Positions 34,831-45,945 of a stretch of DNA of 64,000 bases are shown here, piece by piece. Position 1 is the stretch's first letter, and every line of letters starts with the position of its first letter. This DNA is from Leguminivora glycinivorella (lineage: Eukaryota; Arthropoda; Insecta; Lepidoptera; Tortricidae). The stretch covers positions 13,700,191 through 13,764,190 of the forward strand of contig NC_062972.1 of the NCBI RefSeq assembly GCF_023078275.1. Direction: 5' to 3'. The notes under the pieces were generated by a model, which made no database searches, was not told the origin of the DNA, and worked only from the letters and a program-made list of their open reading frames with translations. A program made the position numbers and the translations under genes.

Positions 34831-34965
34831 AGGGCCGGTTGCATCAACCACAGCACAGTTAACAGACACATCAAAGTCACGCAGCAAGTAACTATCTATG
34901 GAATTTCCCATACACAAAAATTTGACGAATAAATTAATGGTGGATGGTGGTAGACGACGGATGGT
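34831..34965. repeat. MITE fragment, AGGGCCGGTTGCATCAA family
   Basis: The left half matches the complete element at 51312-51440 (AGGGCCGGTTGCATCAA, TCACGCAGCAA, TTCCCATAC). The right inverted end is degenerate. Confidence 0.55.
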
Positions 34966-35417
34966 ACACTACTCACTTAGTGGGATATTAGTAGCACACG
35001 CAAATTCATTTAATTTCACTGTACCATCATCAGCGCATCTGATTTTCAAAGATGAATCCAACCCCACGCTACACAAAAAAAAAGTAAAAACGCAGAAATA
35101 AAATGGACATAATCAATTATAGCCGAAATATATCCCTGACATAAAGGACTAAAGGTGTAGTAGAAAAACCGGCGAAAATTTTAATTCATATTTTTTGTAG
35201 ACTCAAGTACAGGTGAACTGGATATGAGAATGATTGATTGGTCGCCCACAAAATCGATGGTTCTTTGTATTTTTTTCTAATACAAGGTGTTTCAGGAGAC
35301 GTGAACAAGATCAACCTTGCGTCGTCAGTATTTTTTACTACAGTTTCCGACCTGCAAGGCTAGCACGTGATGGGCGCAAGATTATGTCGCCACGACATAG
35401 AATACCCGTTTTTATAA

Positions 35418-35672
35418 ATAAATAAATATAAATATTGGGGACACCTTACACAGATCAACTTAGCCCCAAACTAAGCAAAGCTTGCACTATGAGTGCTAAG
35501 CGACGATATACATACTGAAATAGATAAATTCATACTTATATACATAGAAAAACATCCATGACCCAGGAACAAATATCTGTGCTCATCACACAAATAAATG
35601 CACTTACCAGGATTCGAACCCAGGACCGCGGCTCAGCAGGCAGGGTCACTACCGACTGAGCCAGACCGGTCG
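35418..35672 (-). mobile_element. tRNA-derived SINE nested in a MITE
   Basis: On the minus strand it has GACGACCGGTCTGG, an A box (TGGCTCAGTCGG), a B box (GGTTCGAATCC) and the family body, ending in an AATA-rich tail. It appears full length. Confidence 0.85.
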
Positions 35673-35700
35673 TCGTTTATATCATTTATATTATACAATA

Positions 35701-35894
35701 AGGAGGCACACTGACATTTTATCCCGACAGGCGGCGCCTGTGCAAGTGTCTAGGCATGTCACTGTCATTCATATGTGAGAGAGAGAAAAAACACATCTTC
35801 TCGCTCTCACGTGTGAAATTCTTTATCTGTGCAATGCAAATGCAATGGACTAATAGGGTGGCGCCATCTGTCATAACCTTTGAGTGTGCCTCCT
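35701..35894. mobile_element. Small MITE with AGGAGGCACACT ends
   Basis: AGGAGGCACACT (35701-35712) is inverted at 35883-35894. Inside, GACAGGCGGCGCC pairs loosely with GGCGCCATCTGTC, and TGTGAGAGAGAG with CTCTCACGTG. Confidence 0.7.
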
Positions 35895-36118
35895 CATTAA
35901 AAAAAAGACGTCTGATCGCGCCAATGATGTGCTAGCCTTGCAGTTCTAATTGAATATCTTTGCTCTCTATGACGTATTTTAAACGTTAACCTTGTTAACC
36001 GTTATTTTTGTTGTAGGTTACTTAATTCAGTTTGCTTTGATTAGAGTTTAAATAGTAGTTCGTCTACTTTTAAAAAATCTCTGTCAAGTATTTGCAATAT
36101 TTTCATATTTTATATTTT

Positions 36119-36583
36119 TAACCGCCGCCTCAAATCTCTCAAAGGAAGGTGGTTCTCAATTTCGTCTGTATGTTTTTATTTTTTTTATTTTTTTTAAATG
36201 TTTGTTCCTCGATATCTCCGTCGTTACTGGACCGATTTTGAAAAATTATTTTTTGATTGAATGTATATGCATACAGATTGGTCCCATTTTTCTCAAAACC
36301 CAGTTCTGATGATGGGATCCTGGAGAAATCGAGGGAACTCCTTAAATCTGAAAGGCATACATAAATGGTGATTTTTGTGTTTTTAAAGGAACAGCATGCA
36401 TTTACGTACGGATCAGTGACATTTGGTGTAGTGGAACTGCTGATGATGGTCAGAACCGAACTCCTCAAATCTGAACGGCACACTTATAGTGACTTTGGTA
36501 TTTTTTTAAGAACAGCATGCATTTACGTCCAGAACAGTGATATTTGGTGCAGTGGAACTGCTGATGATGGTCAGAACCGAACT
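36119..36583 (+). repeat. Dispersed repeat AACCGCCGCCT with 123-bp tandem units, left part
   Basis: The block begins AACCGCCGCCTCAAATC and runs GATATCTCCGTCG, GGACCGATTTTG and CTGATGATGGGATCCTGGAG, like the copy at 63362. From 36354 there are units of about 123 bp (AACAGCATGCATTTACGT, GGAACTGCTGATGATGG, CTCAAATCTGAACGGCA). The second unit is cut by the LTR element at AACT. Confidence 0.75.
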
Positions 36584-37618
36584 TGTTGGATTTGCCATTA
36601 TAATGTTTAATAATTGTAACATTTTAAGGTACGTTTCTCTCAAACATTTAAATTTATGGCAATAATGTCGGTAGACAAAGAAACCGGGTCGGTCTGGCAA
36701 GTTTACCTGGACTGGTTATAAAAGGGACTGCTCGTCGGCGAGCAGTCACTTTTAGTTCTACCAGCGCCACGAACAGAGATAAGTACCTTAATCTGATTAT
36801 ATAATAATAATAATTGTCTGAATTAGTTTATGAAATTATTTGAAGTACCTTAATCTGATTATTTAATAAATACCTGAATTAATTTATAAATTTATTCAAT
36901 GAAAATTGTCTGAATTAATTTATGAAATGGATTAATGAAAATGTAATTAAAAAGTTAATGTTTTAGTGTTTCGTTATAAACAACTCTACAACCCTGTTTA
37001 TGTCTGATTATTTAATAATAATTACCCGTATTTAACTATGAAAATTAATTAATGAAAACTACCTGAATAAATTGATGAAACTGACTAATTTCATTATACG
37101 TAACTTAATAGTAACCATGTTTATGATTTTACTCCCTTGTTGAATATTTGATGTGTTTCTAACGAGTAAATATATAATTGGTGTCATTGATTTATAACCA
37201 ACGCAGTTTTATTATGTCCCATATTTGCCAATTGAATTACATATTTAAATTTATCCCAAAAACAAATTTAATTAGGATCGCTTAAATGGAGAATACAAAT
37301 AAATGTTTACAATTATTTTATCATAATATTAGTCACTTCAGGTCATAATTATGACATTTGGGTAAAGCTAATTTGTTCTTTGGAAGTTAGTTATTTCATC
37401 ATATTAGTAGTCACTACAGGTCATATGACATTTGAGTAAAGCTAATTTGTTCCTTGGAAGTTAGTTACCTTTCTTGAAGTAAAAACGTTGATTATTATTT
37501 TAGACAAAAGGCTGCATATTATACCCCTTTAACATACTCGGTCGCATAATTGAATTGTAATGATCTCTCATACAAGCACAAAATAAAAACGTTTCATTAT
37601 ATAACCAAAATGCTAAAT
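36584..37618 (+). repeat. 5' LTR
   Basis: It starts TGTTGGATTTGCC and ends ATGCTAAAT. It contains a TATA box at 36717, a GC-rich hairpin CTGCTCG...CGAGCAG, two tandem units of about 66 bp near 37330-37460 (GGTCATATGACATTT type), and AATAAA at 37582. It differs from the 3' LTR by a 4-bp AATT insertion near 37347. Confidence 0.9.
36717..36750 (+). promoter_or_regulatory. LTR promoter: TATAAAAG plus initiator
   Basis: TATAAAAG (36717-36724) lies 27 bp before the A of GCAGTCACT (around 36744), an arthropod-like initiator. The hairpin between them has arms CTGCTCG and CGAGCAG. The 3' LTR repeats this at 42460. Confidence 0.6.
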
Positions 37619-39404
37619 TCAGAAGTGGAGATACGTTTTACCTAGCCATCTTTTAACACTGTGAATTATTTCAGAGATAACGGATTGAAATCTGCTGACC
37701 AACTTTCATACCACCATTCGGAGTGAAGTTTCTTCGGGCTGCCGATACCACAACATTGTGCTTCCTACATTTGGTCCTACTAACAGCGATGATGGGGCTG
37801 CACGGCCGACGCATGGTGCACCGATTTCGGGACCTTCTGAAAACCTGAATGAACTGGCGTTGTTATGATCATTAAAGTCGGTAAGGCCCTGAGGGCTCTG
37901 CATTATCATGTAAAAAATCTTGCTTTGAAGAAATATTGTTGTACCCACTGTGTTTTAAACTGATTTTGTTTACTTATTACGGAACTGCAGTTAATCGAGC
38001 TAGTTATTGAAAGAGCTAGTGTTATGATTATGACATCTTGAATAAATAAATTACCTCTTATTAGATCATGTTGTTTAAAAGAAAAACAGTTAAATCCTGA
38101 AGAAGGGGTATAAAAGTCAGAACTGAACAATACAGGTTTAGAACAATACTGGTTTAGTTTCTTCCTTTGGGAATAAATTATATTTTGTTAATGACATAAT
38201 TCGGTAAACAAGTTCTTGTTGTAAAGATTGTATTACGACACTACTGATCCGGAGTGATCCTATAACTGCAAAACAATATTTCGATTTTCGTATTGATATA
38301 GGGTCTAAATCTCTGTATTGACCAACGTTTATTTTATTTTCCAAAAAATATTTTTAGCTATTTCTCTTGTGAAACACTAATTTGAAAATCACTAATATAT
38401 TTTTTTTGTTTATGTATTAAGCAAAGTGGCAGTTTTCACTTAATAAATAAAAATTTGATACTAATAAGTGACTCAAGATCGATGTTTTCAAGCAAATATG
38501 TACGTTTCAAAAATCGTTTTTATTTTTTTTTAATACTCGCTTTTCAATTGTCCAATATTTGTTTTCGCTTACATTTTATAATGATTTTTCTCCACTTTGA
38601 CCAGAATGAGACCTAAGTGGATTGCTATTATAATGAGATACAAAAAAATTGGCAATCGATATGTGATTTACTTTAGGTGGTTTCGTTGTTTATTTAACTA
38701 TACTATACCAAAAACAAACAAATGAGTAAGTAATTAAACCTGCCTACCTACAAAAATGTCAAATTTAAAAGTAGTATATTAGTGTTTTCTTCAGATAGTG
38801 GCATGGCTTCAAAGTGAAAGTTATTGGTTTATTTAAATACAGTAGTTTAGTTACATACTTACCTACATCATAAAAAAAAATAGACACAAAACTTGCTGCT
38901 AAAAATGCTGTGCTTATTTTAACCTGTTCCTGCCCACCATGTAGGTACAGTTTGAGGTATTGAAATTTAAACCAAATTATTTAATAAATATGGTAGACTT
39001 TCCTTACCTACCTAATTAATAAAAAAAATAGATTCAAAACTTGCTACTATAAATGCTGTGCTTATTCTAAGAAACGCTTAAACGTTTGTATCCCGCACTA
39101 ACGTATTTCAAAATTATTTCACCAATTGCGGACCAATAAAATTTACTTTTAGTACCCAACAGTAATGTTACACACACATCCCTATTGGTTTGAATTCAAT
39201 TTACATTGAAACTTTTTCCAAGTTGCTGTTACTTCGGACAAATTACTGACCTGATAAATGATAAATCTATTTATCATCATTGCGAGTATGTTTACAATTT
39301 TGTCTTCTCTTTTCGTTGAGAAGTAACGATTAAGAAAGTGTCTGAGATTTTAATTCTACTTTCACGTTTGTGTGTCTGTTATCGCATATCTTAGGCTCAA
39401 AAAC

Positions 39405-39645
39405 GAATAAAGTTTTATTTATTTATTTGAACTTTATTGCACAAATTAACAATAACAAGTACAAATGGCGAACTTAACGCCTTAAGTCATTTTCTATCAG
39501 TCAACCATTGTTGATTCTATTATAAAATAAACATATATAGATACAATAAATGAACTTACATACATATTGATATATACGTAGATAAATAAATGGACCTAGT
39601 GCAAATAAAGGCTTACGCAACTTGCTTTATAAAGAGAGTTTACTC
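39405..39645 (-). mobile_element. LINE 3' tail nested in the LTR element interior
   Basis: On the minus strand, GGCGTTAAGTTCGCCATTTG and TGTGCAATAAAGTTC run into an AAATA-repeat tail. This is typical of 5'-truncated lepidopteran LINEs. Confidence 0.6.
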
Positions 39646-39689
39646 TGTGCTTGCCTGGTTTTCGAGTTTGGGTAGATTATTATCTACAA

Positions 39690-39930
39690 AGAATTTTTAT
39701 TGATTTCCGTTAATATTAGGGGACGGTTCTTTAGGTAAATTACAATTAATTTCTGTAAGAAAATATTGTCTTTTCTCTTACTGTTATCGAGTTATTCAGG
39801 GAATGAATTTAGTGGCTCAGTAAGCGTAGTAATAAAGGCTGCCTTTGTAATTCCTTATCATTATTTATTGTTACATGTGTCGTCATTTACTTGAGACTGA
39901 CTTTATTGTTTCTACGGGTCTCTCACATGA
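39690..39930 (+). repeat. Diffuse dispersed repeat, also at 59110-59345
   Basis: The run TTATTGATTTCCGTTAA, AATTACAATTAATTTCTGTAA, GTTATCGAGTTATT, then TGTTACATGTGTCGTCA parallels the 59.1-kb copy at the same spacing, with many substitutions. It is old and non-coding. Confidence 0.5.
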
Positions 39931-40037
39931 TTGACAAATTTATAATGTATGAAAACTAAAAAAAAATAGGGATCCTGGCGACTGTCAAATTTAACAAAAA
40001 AAAAAGTGTTTTCATATCAGCGGTTTCGTTTATACGA

Positions 40038-40079
40038 ACCAAATTAATTTTATTACTTATGTAATAAAATTAATTTGGT
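40038..40079. repeat. Perfect hairpin, 19-bp arms, 4-base loop
   Basis: ACCAAATTAATTTTATTAC (40038-40056) is exactly mirrored at 40061-40079 around TTAT. It is AT-rich and lies in the interior of the LTR element. Confidence 0.85.
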
Positions 40080-41528
40080 CTCCCAACAAGAAAGTCATTA
40101 TTAAAAAAAGGAAAGCAAAAAAAATAAGATTAATAAATTAAATTATGATCAATAATACAAATCTCACAGAACAAGATTCTGCAAAAAAAAAGGGTCACTA
40201 GGTAGGTACTATTCATCTTTCATGCTGAGTAGAGTACTTACGGAAAATAGTGTGAATAGATTCAAATAAATTTAATAAGATTCTTTGGGAAAAGGGACCA
40301 TTTTCAAAATATAACTGTATAAATAAGTGGACGATTCTATATGCTTCTTTTCCTGATTATTCGTCACGTTTATGCTTTACTTCTCAAGATAGCTCATTAC
40401 ATAGTTAATATGTGATACTGTAATGTTTAATAAATATATTAGGTATACTATTTACTGAAAACTGTTGCTGATAAAGCGATATTTACCATGTAATAAGCTA
40501 CGAATAAGGGAAGATGAGTTTTCAGTTTGTACGGCATTTGCATCTTACATGACATGCCCTTCATAAAATATTAGGTCAGACTGGCCGAGCTGTTTGGAAG
40601 ATATAATAATATTCACACTTGTTGATTGATCGTGAAGTAATCAGAAATAAATATATAGCTCGATTAATTGAAGTCCTAGGATATTGTATCTTTTTACAGT
40701 ACAGTACAAAGATAAAAACATTTTGTGATAAAACTTGATGAAAGATATACCTATCGATGATGCTATATCTGTAAAGAAAATGTAAAATAGTATACAAAAT
40801 GGTAAATGGCCATATTAAGTGCTGATTATCTTAAAGCATTCCGCAAAAAAAACTGGCTATATTTATTGTGTACTTGCTATACCGTTACATTAATTTAAGG
40901 TTACAATAAATAACTGAAAAAAAAGGTAGCTTTTTTGCCGATTGCTTTAAGTCCGGAATAGTCGTGTTGGATGTATACATATGTAATAAAATGTGTAATA
41001 TATATTATATACTATGTATAATTGACAACGTTTCAAAATTTTCAGTGTCCCTTAGTCGAAAACCATTTCGAGTTATAATATTAATATATTTTTTTTTTTC
41101 CGTATTTTTATGATAACAAAAAAATCTTAAAAAATAGTTTAATGGGGAAGTGACCTCAATAGCTGATTTAGAGCTGTCACTATAACAAAAGAAACTTCCA
41201 GTTAGGAAGTCACTTGAGTTTGACAGTGACACTTGACAGTCAGACATACCGGACTGTTTAAGCTGAATGTTAAAACTTTTTTTTTTTTTTTTTGAAATTA
41301 TTTTGTCGTTTTCTTAAGTGTATGAATCAACACATGTGAAGTCATAAAGCTGTGTCTTCTTAAGCTCTTTCTACTCGAAGTAGTAATAAGGGACTTTCTC
41401 ATTAAAATAGCAGTTTTTGGAAAAATAAAAAAAAAAATACGTGTATCTTTTAGTATTGAGTTCTTTCAAACCAAACAATAAAAAGTAGTACTCAAAAATA
41501 TGAAATGTTGTCAATTGTATATATACTG

Positions 41529-42250
41529 CTGGTCGGTTATGTGTCTGATGATTGCTTGACGTCATGGTGCAGCAGGTGACGGAGCTTTCATGCCAGGGCA
41601 CATAGCTACAAAAATACTGTTGGTCGGTTGTGTGTCTGATGATTGCTCGACGTCATGTCGCAACAGGTGACGGAGCTTTCATGCCAGGGCCCACAGCTAC
41701 AAAAATACTGTTGGTCGGTTGTGTGTCTGATGATTGCTCGACGTCATGTCGCAACAGGTGACGGAGCTTTCATGCCAGGGCCCACAGCTACAAAAATACT
41801 GTTGGTCGGTTGTGTGTCTGATGATTGCTCGACGTCATGTCGCAACAGGTGACGGAGCTTTCATGCCAGGGCCCACAGCTACAAAAATACTGTTGGTCGG
41901 TTGTGTGTCTGATGATTGCTCGACGTCATGTCGCAACAGGTGACGGAGCTTTCATGCCAGGGCCCACAGCTACAAAAATACTGTTGGTCGGTTGTGTGTC
42001 TGATGATTGCTCGACGTCATGTCGCAACAGGTGGCGGAGCTTTCATGCCAGGGCCCACAGCTACAAAAATACTGTTGGTCGGTTGTGTGTCTGATGATTG
42101 CTCGACGTCATGTCGCAACAGGTGACGGAGCTTTCATGCCAGGGCCCACAGCTACAAAAAAAATGCTGGTCGGTCACAAGTCTGATGTTTGCCTGGCTTC
42201 ACGGGCAGCAGGTGATGGGGCTTACATGACAAGGCTTGTGGCTACTTAAT
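41529..42250 (+). repeat. 91-bp minisatellite, eight units
   Basis: Six nearly identical units start at 41619, 41710, 41801, 41892, 41983 and 42074. Diverged edge units lie at about 41529 and 42164. Each has GGTCGGTTGTGTGTCTGATG, CGACGTCATGTCGCAACAGG and GTGACGGAGC. Because 91 is not a multiple of three, the same peptide appears in all frames. These frames are artefacts. The array ends about 75 bp before the 3' LTR. Confidence 0.97.
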
Positions 42251-42326
42251 ATAAGAGTAAGATTAAGATGTATAACTATGTAAATACTTTTGTACTTCGA
42301 GATCGAAGTACTTGTCAGTATGGCCG

Positions 42327-43357
42327 TGTTGGATTTGCCATTATAATGTTTAATAATTGTAACATTTTAAGGTACGTTTCTCTCAAACATTTAAATTTAT
42401 GGCAATAATGTCGGTAGACAAAGAAACCGGGTCGGTCTGGCAAGTTTACCTGGACTGGTTATAAAAGGGACTGCTCGTCGGCGAGCAGTCACTTTTAGTT
42501 CTACCAGCGCCACGAACAGAGATAAGTACCTTAATCTGATTATATAATAATAATAATTGTCTGAATTAGTTTATGAAATTATTTGAAGTACCTTAATCTG
42601 ATTATTTAATAAATACCTGAATTAATTTATAAATTTATTCAATGAAAATTGTCTGAATTAATTTATGAAATGGATTAATGAAAATGTAATTAAAAAGTTA
42701 ATGTTTTAGTGTTTCGTTATAAACAACTCTACAACCCTGTTTATGTCTGATTATTTAATAATAATTACCCGTATTTAACTATGAAAATTAATTAATGAAA
42801 ACTACCTGAATAAATTGATGAAACTGACTAATTTCATTATACGTAACTTAATAGTAACCATGTTTATGATTTTACTCCCTTGTTGAATATTTGATGTGTT
42901 TCTAACGAGTAAATATATAATTGGTGTCATTGATTTATAACCAACGCAGTTTTATTATGTCCCATATTTGCCAATTGAATTACATATTTAAATTTATCCC
43001 AAAAACAAATTTAATTAGGATCGCTTAAATGGAGAATACAAATAAATGTTTACAATTATTTTATCATAATATTAGTCACTTCAGGTCATATGACATTTGG
43101 GTAAAGCTAATTTGTTCTTTGGAAGTTAGTTATTTCATCATATTAGTAGTCACTACAGGTCATATGACATTTGAGTAAAGCTAATTTGTTCCTTGGAAGT
43201 TAGTTACCTTTCTTGAAGTAAAAACGTTGATTATTATTTTAGACAAAAGGCTGCATATTATACCCCTTTAACATACTCGGTCGCATAATTGAATTGTAAT
43301 GATCTCTCATACAAGCACAAAATAAAAACGTTTCATTATATAACCAAAATGCTAAAT
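42327..43357 (+). repeat. 3' LTR
   Basis: By eye, no difference from the 5' LTR was found over 1031 bp other than lack of the 4-bp AATT. It is followed by the target duplication AACT and the rest of the interrupted 123-bp unit (CTCAAATCTGAACGGCAC). Confidence 0.9.
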
Positions 43358-43695
43358 AACTCCTCAAATCTGAACGGCACACTTATAGTGACTTTGGTAT
43401 TTTTATAAGAACAGCATGCATTTAAGTTCAGAACAGTGACATTAATTATGTTATGTTTATTAAGCATATTGAGTTTTCAAATCAAATTTTGTCAAGCTTC
43501 GATTTCTTATTAGGTATCGGATTCATGAGGAATTGAGGAAACTCCTCAAACCTTAACGGTATACGTATATTGATTACTGTTGCCATCAAATAATTAAAGC
43601 ATGAAGAGCAGTTTTAAAAAATACCTACACATTTCTACATAATCCAACATTCGCAAGTAGCTTTCACCAGAACGCCAAAGGCGGCGGTTTTTTTT
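43358..43695 (+). repeat. Dispersed repeat AACCGCCGCCT, right part
   Basis: This continues the unit broken at 36583 (CTCAAATCTGAACGGCAC, AACAGCATGCATTTAAG). It ends AAAGGCGGCGGTTTTT, the inverse of its left end AACCGCCGCCT at 36121. It is thus the older host of the LTR insertion. Confidence 0.7.
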
Positions 43696-44133
43696 TCTTA
43701 AAAATTATTTTCTTTTAGGCTACAGTTTCTAGTCTTTATTGGATGTACTTTTTAATGATAGTTGTTTTGTAAAAACACTTAAATATTCGCGACCATTTTT
43801 CTGTTATTCCAAGTAAAGTTTGAAGTAGCTACAAATTGACTACTTTCAATAAGCATTAAACAAAAGCTTTTAACGAGAACATTTGATGTACCGAATTCTG
43901 GGAATTGAAGAGAATTTCTAAATTTCCTCTTTGCGTAAATTCTGGGTAACTTAATTAAACTCCGATAAATTTGACTAAGGTGTTGACTAAGTTAATTTAC
44001 TTAGAAGGATGTTAGAGATATATAGACATATCTTTTTCGTGCCTACTAAATAGAAAAATGTTTCATCTCGTGCTAATGTTAAACTAGTATTATGATTACT
44101 TAGATGTACCTAAAAATTCTCAACTATAGCTTT
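43696..44133. other. No gene seen
   Basis: This is AT-rich DNA with no recognised features. Confidence 0.4.
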
Positions 44134-44391
44134 TTATGACGCACGTTCACCAACAAATATAATACTTCTTATCCTTAATGGCACAGGCACCCCAGTGCCC
44201 GCATTTCCCTCTGGGCCGCATACCACGAAGAGCGACTCGGATTTCGGATCGGCTTGACTGCTGACATTGAAGCTGTGACCTGATTGAGCCGAGACCCAAA
44301 CAGTAAATAAAAACAGCTTTAAATAATTACCATTTTTAATGGACTTTAAGAATACAATAAATCGGTTTACCTTTGAATCGCCGACAGACAC
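44134..44391 (-). CDS. Unassigned 85-codon frame
   Basis: The frame has a hydrophobic stretch (YLKLFLFTVWVSA, about residues 23-35) that could act as a signal peptide. It is followed by GHSFNVSSQADPKSES and a Gly/Pro-rich part (CGPEGNAGTGVPVPLR). The DNA is GC-richer than its flanks. No family was recognised and no splice sites support it. It may be part of the repeat that continues to about 45500. Confidence 0.2.
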   Translation of the reverse strand: MSVGDSKVNRFIVFLKSIKNGNYLKLFLFTVWVSAQSGHSFNVSSQADPKSESLFVVCGPEGNAGTGVPVPLRIRSIIFVGERAS

Positions 44392-44394
44392 TTC

Positions 44395-45505
44395 TTCGAA
44401 TATTATTTCAAAGACAACGTTTCAAATAATTTCATTTCATCGACAGTTTATATCGTAGAACAATCGATACAAGTAAAATCAAACCGTAGACTTTTATTTC
44501 GTAGATAAGTTATTCCGAGTATACTTTATATCGCGGTATTTCGTTTCGTGTTTTTCATTTCATTTTGTTTTACATTAAATACAATTCATTACGCATAACA
44601 TTATTTCAACTATGATTTTTTCTAAAATATTACAATTTGTAAACTGTTTGATTGGTCACAGTTCTAACTTAACCTAAACCTACTTTAAATAAAAATCGTT
44701 ATTGTGTGTGGGGTCGCTGTTCTAACCTAACCTAAACCTACTCTGTAAACTGTTTGTTTTTGTGTGTGGTCACAGTTCTAACCTAACCTAAACCTACTCT
44801 GCAATACGTTTGCTTCTGTGTAAATCACAGGTCGAACCTAACCTAAACCTACTCTGTAAACTATTTGTTTTTGTGTGTGGTCACAGTTCTAACCTAACCT
44901 AAACCTACTCTGCAATACGTTTGCTTCTTTGTAAATCACAGGTCGAACCTAACCTAAACCTACTCTGTAAACTATTTGTTTTTTTGTGTGGTCACAGTTC
45001 TAACCTAACCTAAACCTAATTTAAAAGCCATTCGTTGTTGCGAAGGTCGCAGTTCTAACCTAATATAAACCTATTTGGTAAGCCGTTTGTTTCTGTGTGA
45101 TCACACTTCTAACCTAAACCTACTCTAATATAGGATTTAAGCCAATGGTCATAGTTTAATTATGGACGTATGTGATGTGCCACGATGAAATCGACAATTT
45201 GATGTTTCCTAGAATAGAAACATCTATAAATGTGTAGTACGACAAATGAGAAAGTTTTGTAATAATACGTCGAATAAATGAATTGCGATGTTTTGTAGTT
45301 CTGCTATTTGAAGTACTTTGAAACGAATCAGCGATGAAGAAATATTAATTGAATAGTATTTATAATAACTAAGAAAATTTCAAATAAATAGTAGTTGAAA
45401 CAAAATTACTCGAAACAATTTTACTCGAACTAAACTTTCGATGATTTGTTGTCGATGAAATGATATTCGATGAAAAGTTTGTCGGCGAAACAAGGGTACA
45501 CCCAA
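44395..45505. mobile_element. Probable non-autonomous element with subterminal TTCATCGA motifs
   Basis: The left flank of the minisatellite has TTTCATTTCATCGACAG and ATCGTAGAAC. The right flank has GTCGATGAAATGATATTCG and CGATGAAAAGTTTGTCGG, which are related motifs in the opposite sense. They bracket the array at 44650-45125. Exact ends and any TSD could not be fixed. Confidence 0.35.
44650..45125 (+). repeat. Minisatellite with AACCTAACCTAAACC core
   Basis: Units of about 58 bp alternate between a GTTTGTTTTTGTGTGTGGTC form and a GTTTGCTTCTGTGTAAATC form. Each is followed by a variant of AACCTAACCTAAACCTACT, giving a dimer of about 115 bp. About seven to eight units are present, decaying at the right end. 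The core holds two tandem CCTAA, the insect telomere repeat read from the other strand. Confidence 0.85.
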
Positions 45506-45761
45506 TAAATCAGAAGGTTATTTAGTTGTCTAGGACACGTTCAGAGAGAGATGAGTTCGATTAGAAAAAAAGGGGGCGCTGGTGCCTTGTTCCTCGCTTT
45601 TATAGGGACGCGAAGGGGACACTGTGGCACTTCAGTCTTCATTCTTATTGGTCAGGAAGGTCAAGCAGCTGGCCGCCGCGCCGCTCATCGATCCAGCGGG
45701 GCGTCCGGAGGTTGGTTGTCTTGGATAGTGTTGCCAGTGATGGCGTTAACAGACCTCATAT
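45506..45761. other. GC-richer block, unassigned
   Basis: A plus-strand frame of 72 codons spans 45551-45769 without a motif. TTTTATAGGGACGCGAAGG could be a promoter or LTR relic, but no partner repeat exists in the window. Confidence 0.3.
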
Positions 45762-45945
45762 CGAAATAAGGAGTGGAATGCCCTGCCTAATTCTGTGTTT
45801 CCGCACGAGTACAATCCAGGTCTCTTTAAAGCAAGAGTAAATAGGTATCTCATAGGTAAGCGTGCTCCACCGTAGACCGCATCATCACTTACCATCAGGT
45901 GTGATCGTGGTCAAACGTCTACCTATCTATAAAAAAAAAAAAAAT
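45762..45945 (+). mobile_element. LINE fragment: ORF2 C-terminus, 3' UTR and poly(A)
   Basis: The frame at 45762-45875 reads WNALPNSVFPHEYNPGLFK followed by ARVNRYLIGKRAPP and stop, a typical C-terminal tail of LINE ORF2 proteins. The 3' UTR (CATCATCACTTACCATCAGG, TCAAACGTCTACC) ends in poly(A) at about 45930. It is 5'-truncated and therefore inactive. Confidence 0.8.

Larger units (their letters stand above)
35352..35943. mobile_element. Fold-back MITE (TAGGCCTAGCAC family), split by two insertions
   Basis: CTGCAAGGCTAGCAC at the left and GTGCTAGCCTTGCAG at the right are exact inverted ends. Family-specific ATTATGTCGCCACGACATAG follows the left end. Between the halves lie a SINE (35418-35672) and another MITE (35701-35894), both absent from the 15.8- and 19.7-kb copies. 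Confidence 0.75.
36584..43357 (+). mobile_element. LTR retrotransposon derivative without visible gag or pol (6.77 kb)
   Basis: Direct repeats of 1035 and 1031 bp bracket a 4.7-kb interior. A 4-bp duplication AACT flanks the whole (36580-36583 and 43358-43361). The target is known: the interrupted 123-bp repeat reads ACCGAACTCCTC elsewhere. The orientation is set by TATA boxes in the LTRs. The interior has no frame over 80 codons and contains a nested LINE tail and a 91-bp minisatellite. This fits a large non-autonomous retrotransposon derivative moved by proteins supplied in trans. No tRNA primer site or polypurine tract could be assigned. Confidence 0.85.

Noticed and set aside
41643..42249. 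Series of overlapping frames with the same peptide
   Set aside because: They arise from the 91-bp tandem unit shifting frame. This is not a protein repeat family.
41529..42250. CRISPR array
   Set aside because: Direct tandem repeats without unique spacers, in a eukaryotic genome.
36584..43357. Simple segmental duplication of 1 kb
   Set aside because: The paired copies are in direct orientation, flanked by a 4-bp target duplication and start with TG. They carry TATA plus poly(A) signals, so LTRs explain them better.
45551..45769. 72-codon GC-richer frame as a gene
   Set aside because: It has no motif and runs straight into a LINE fragment in another frame.
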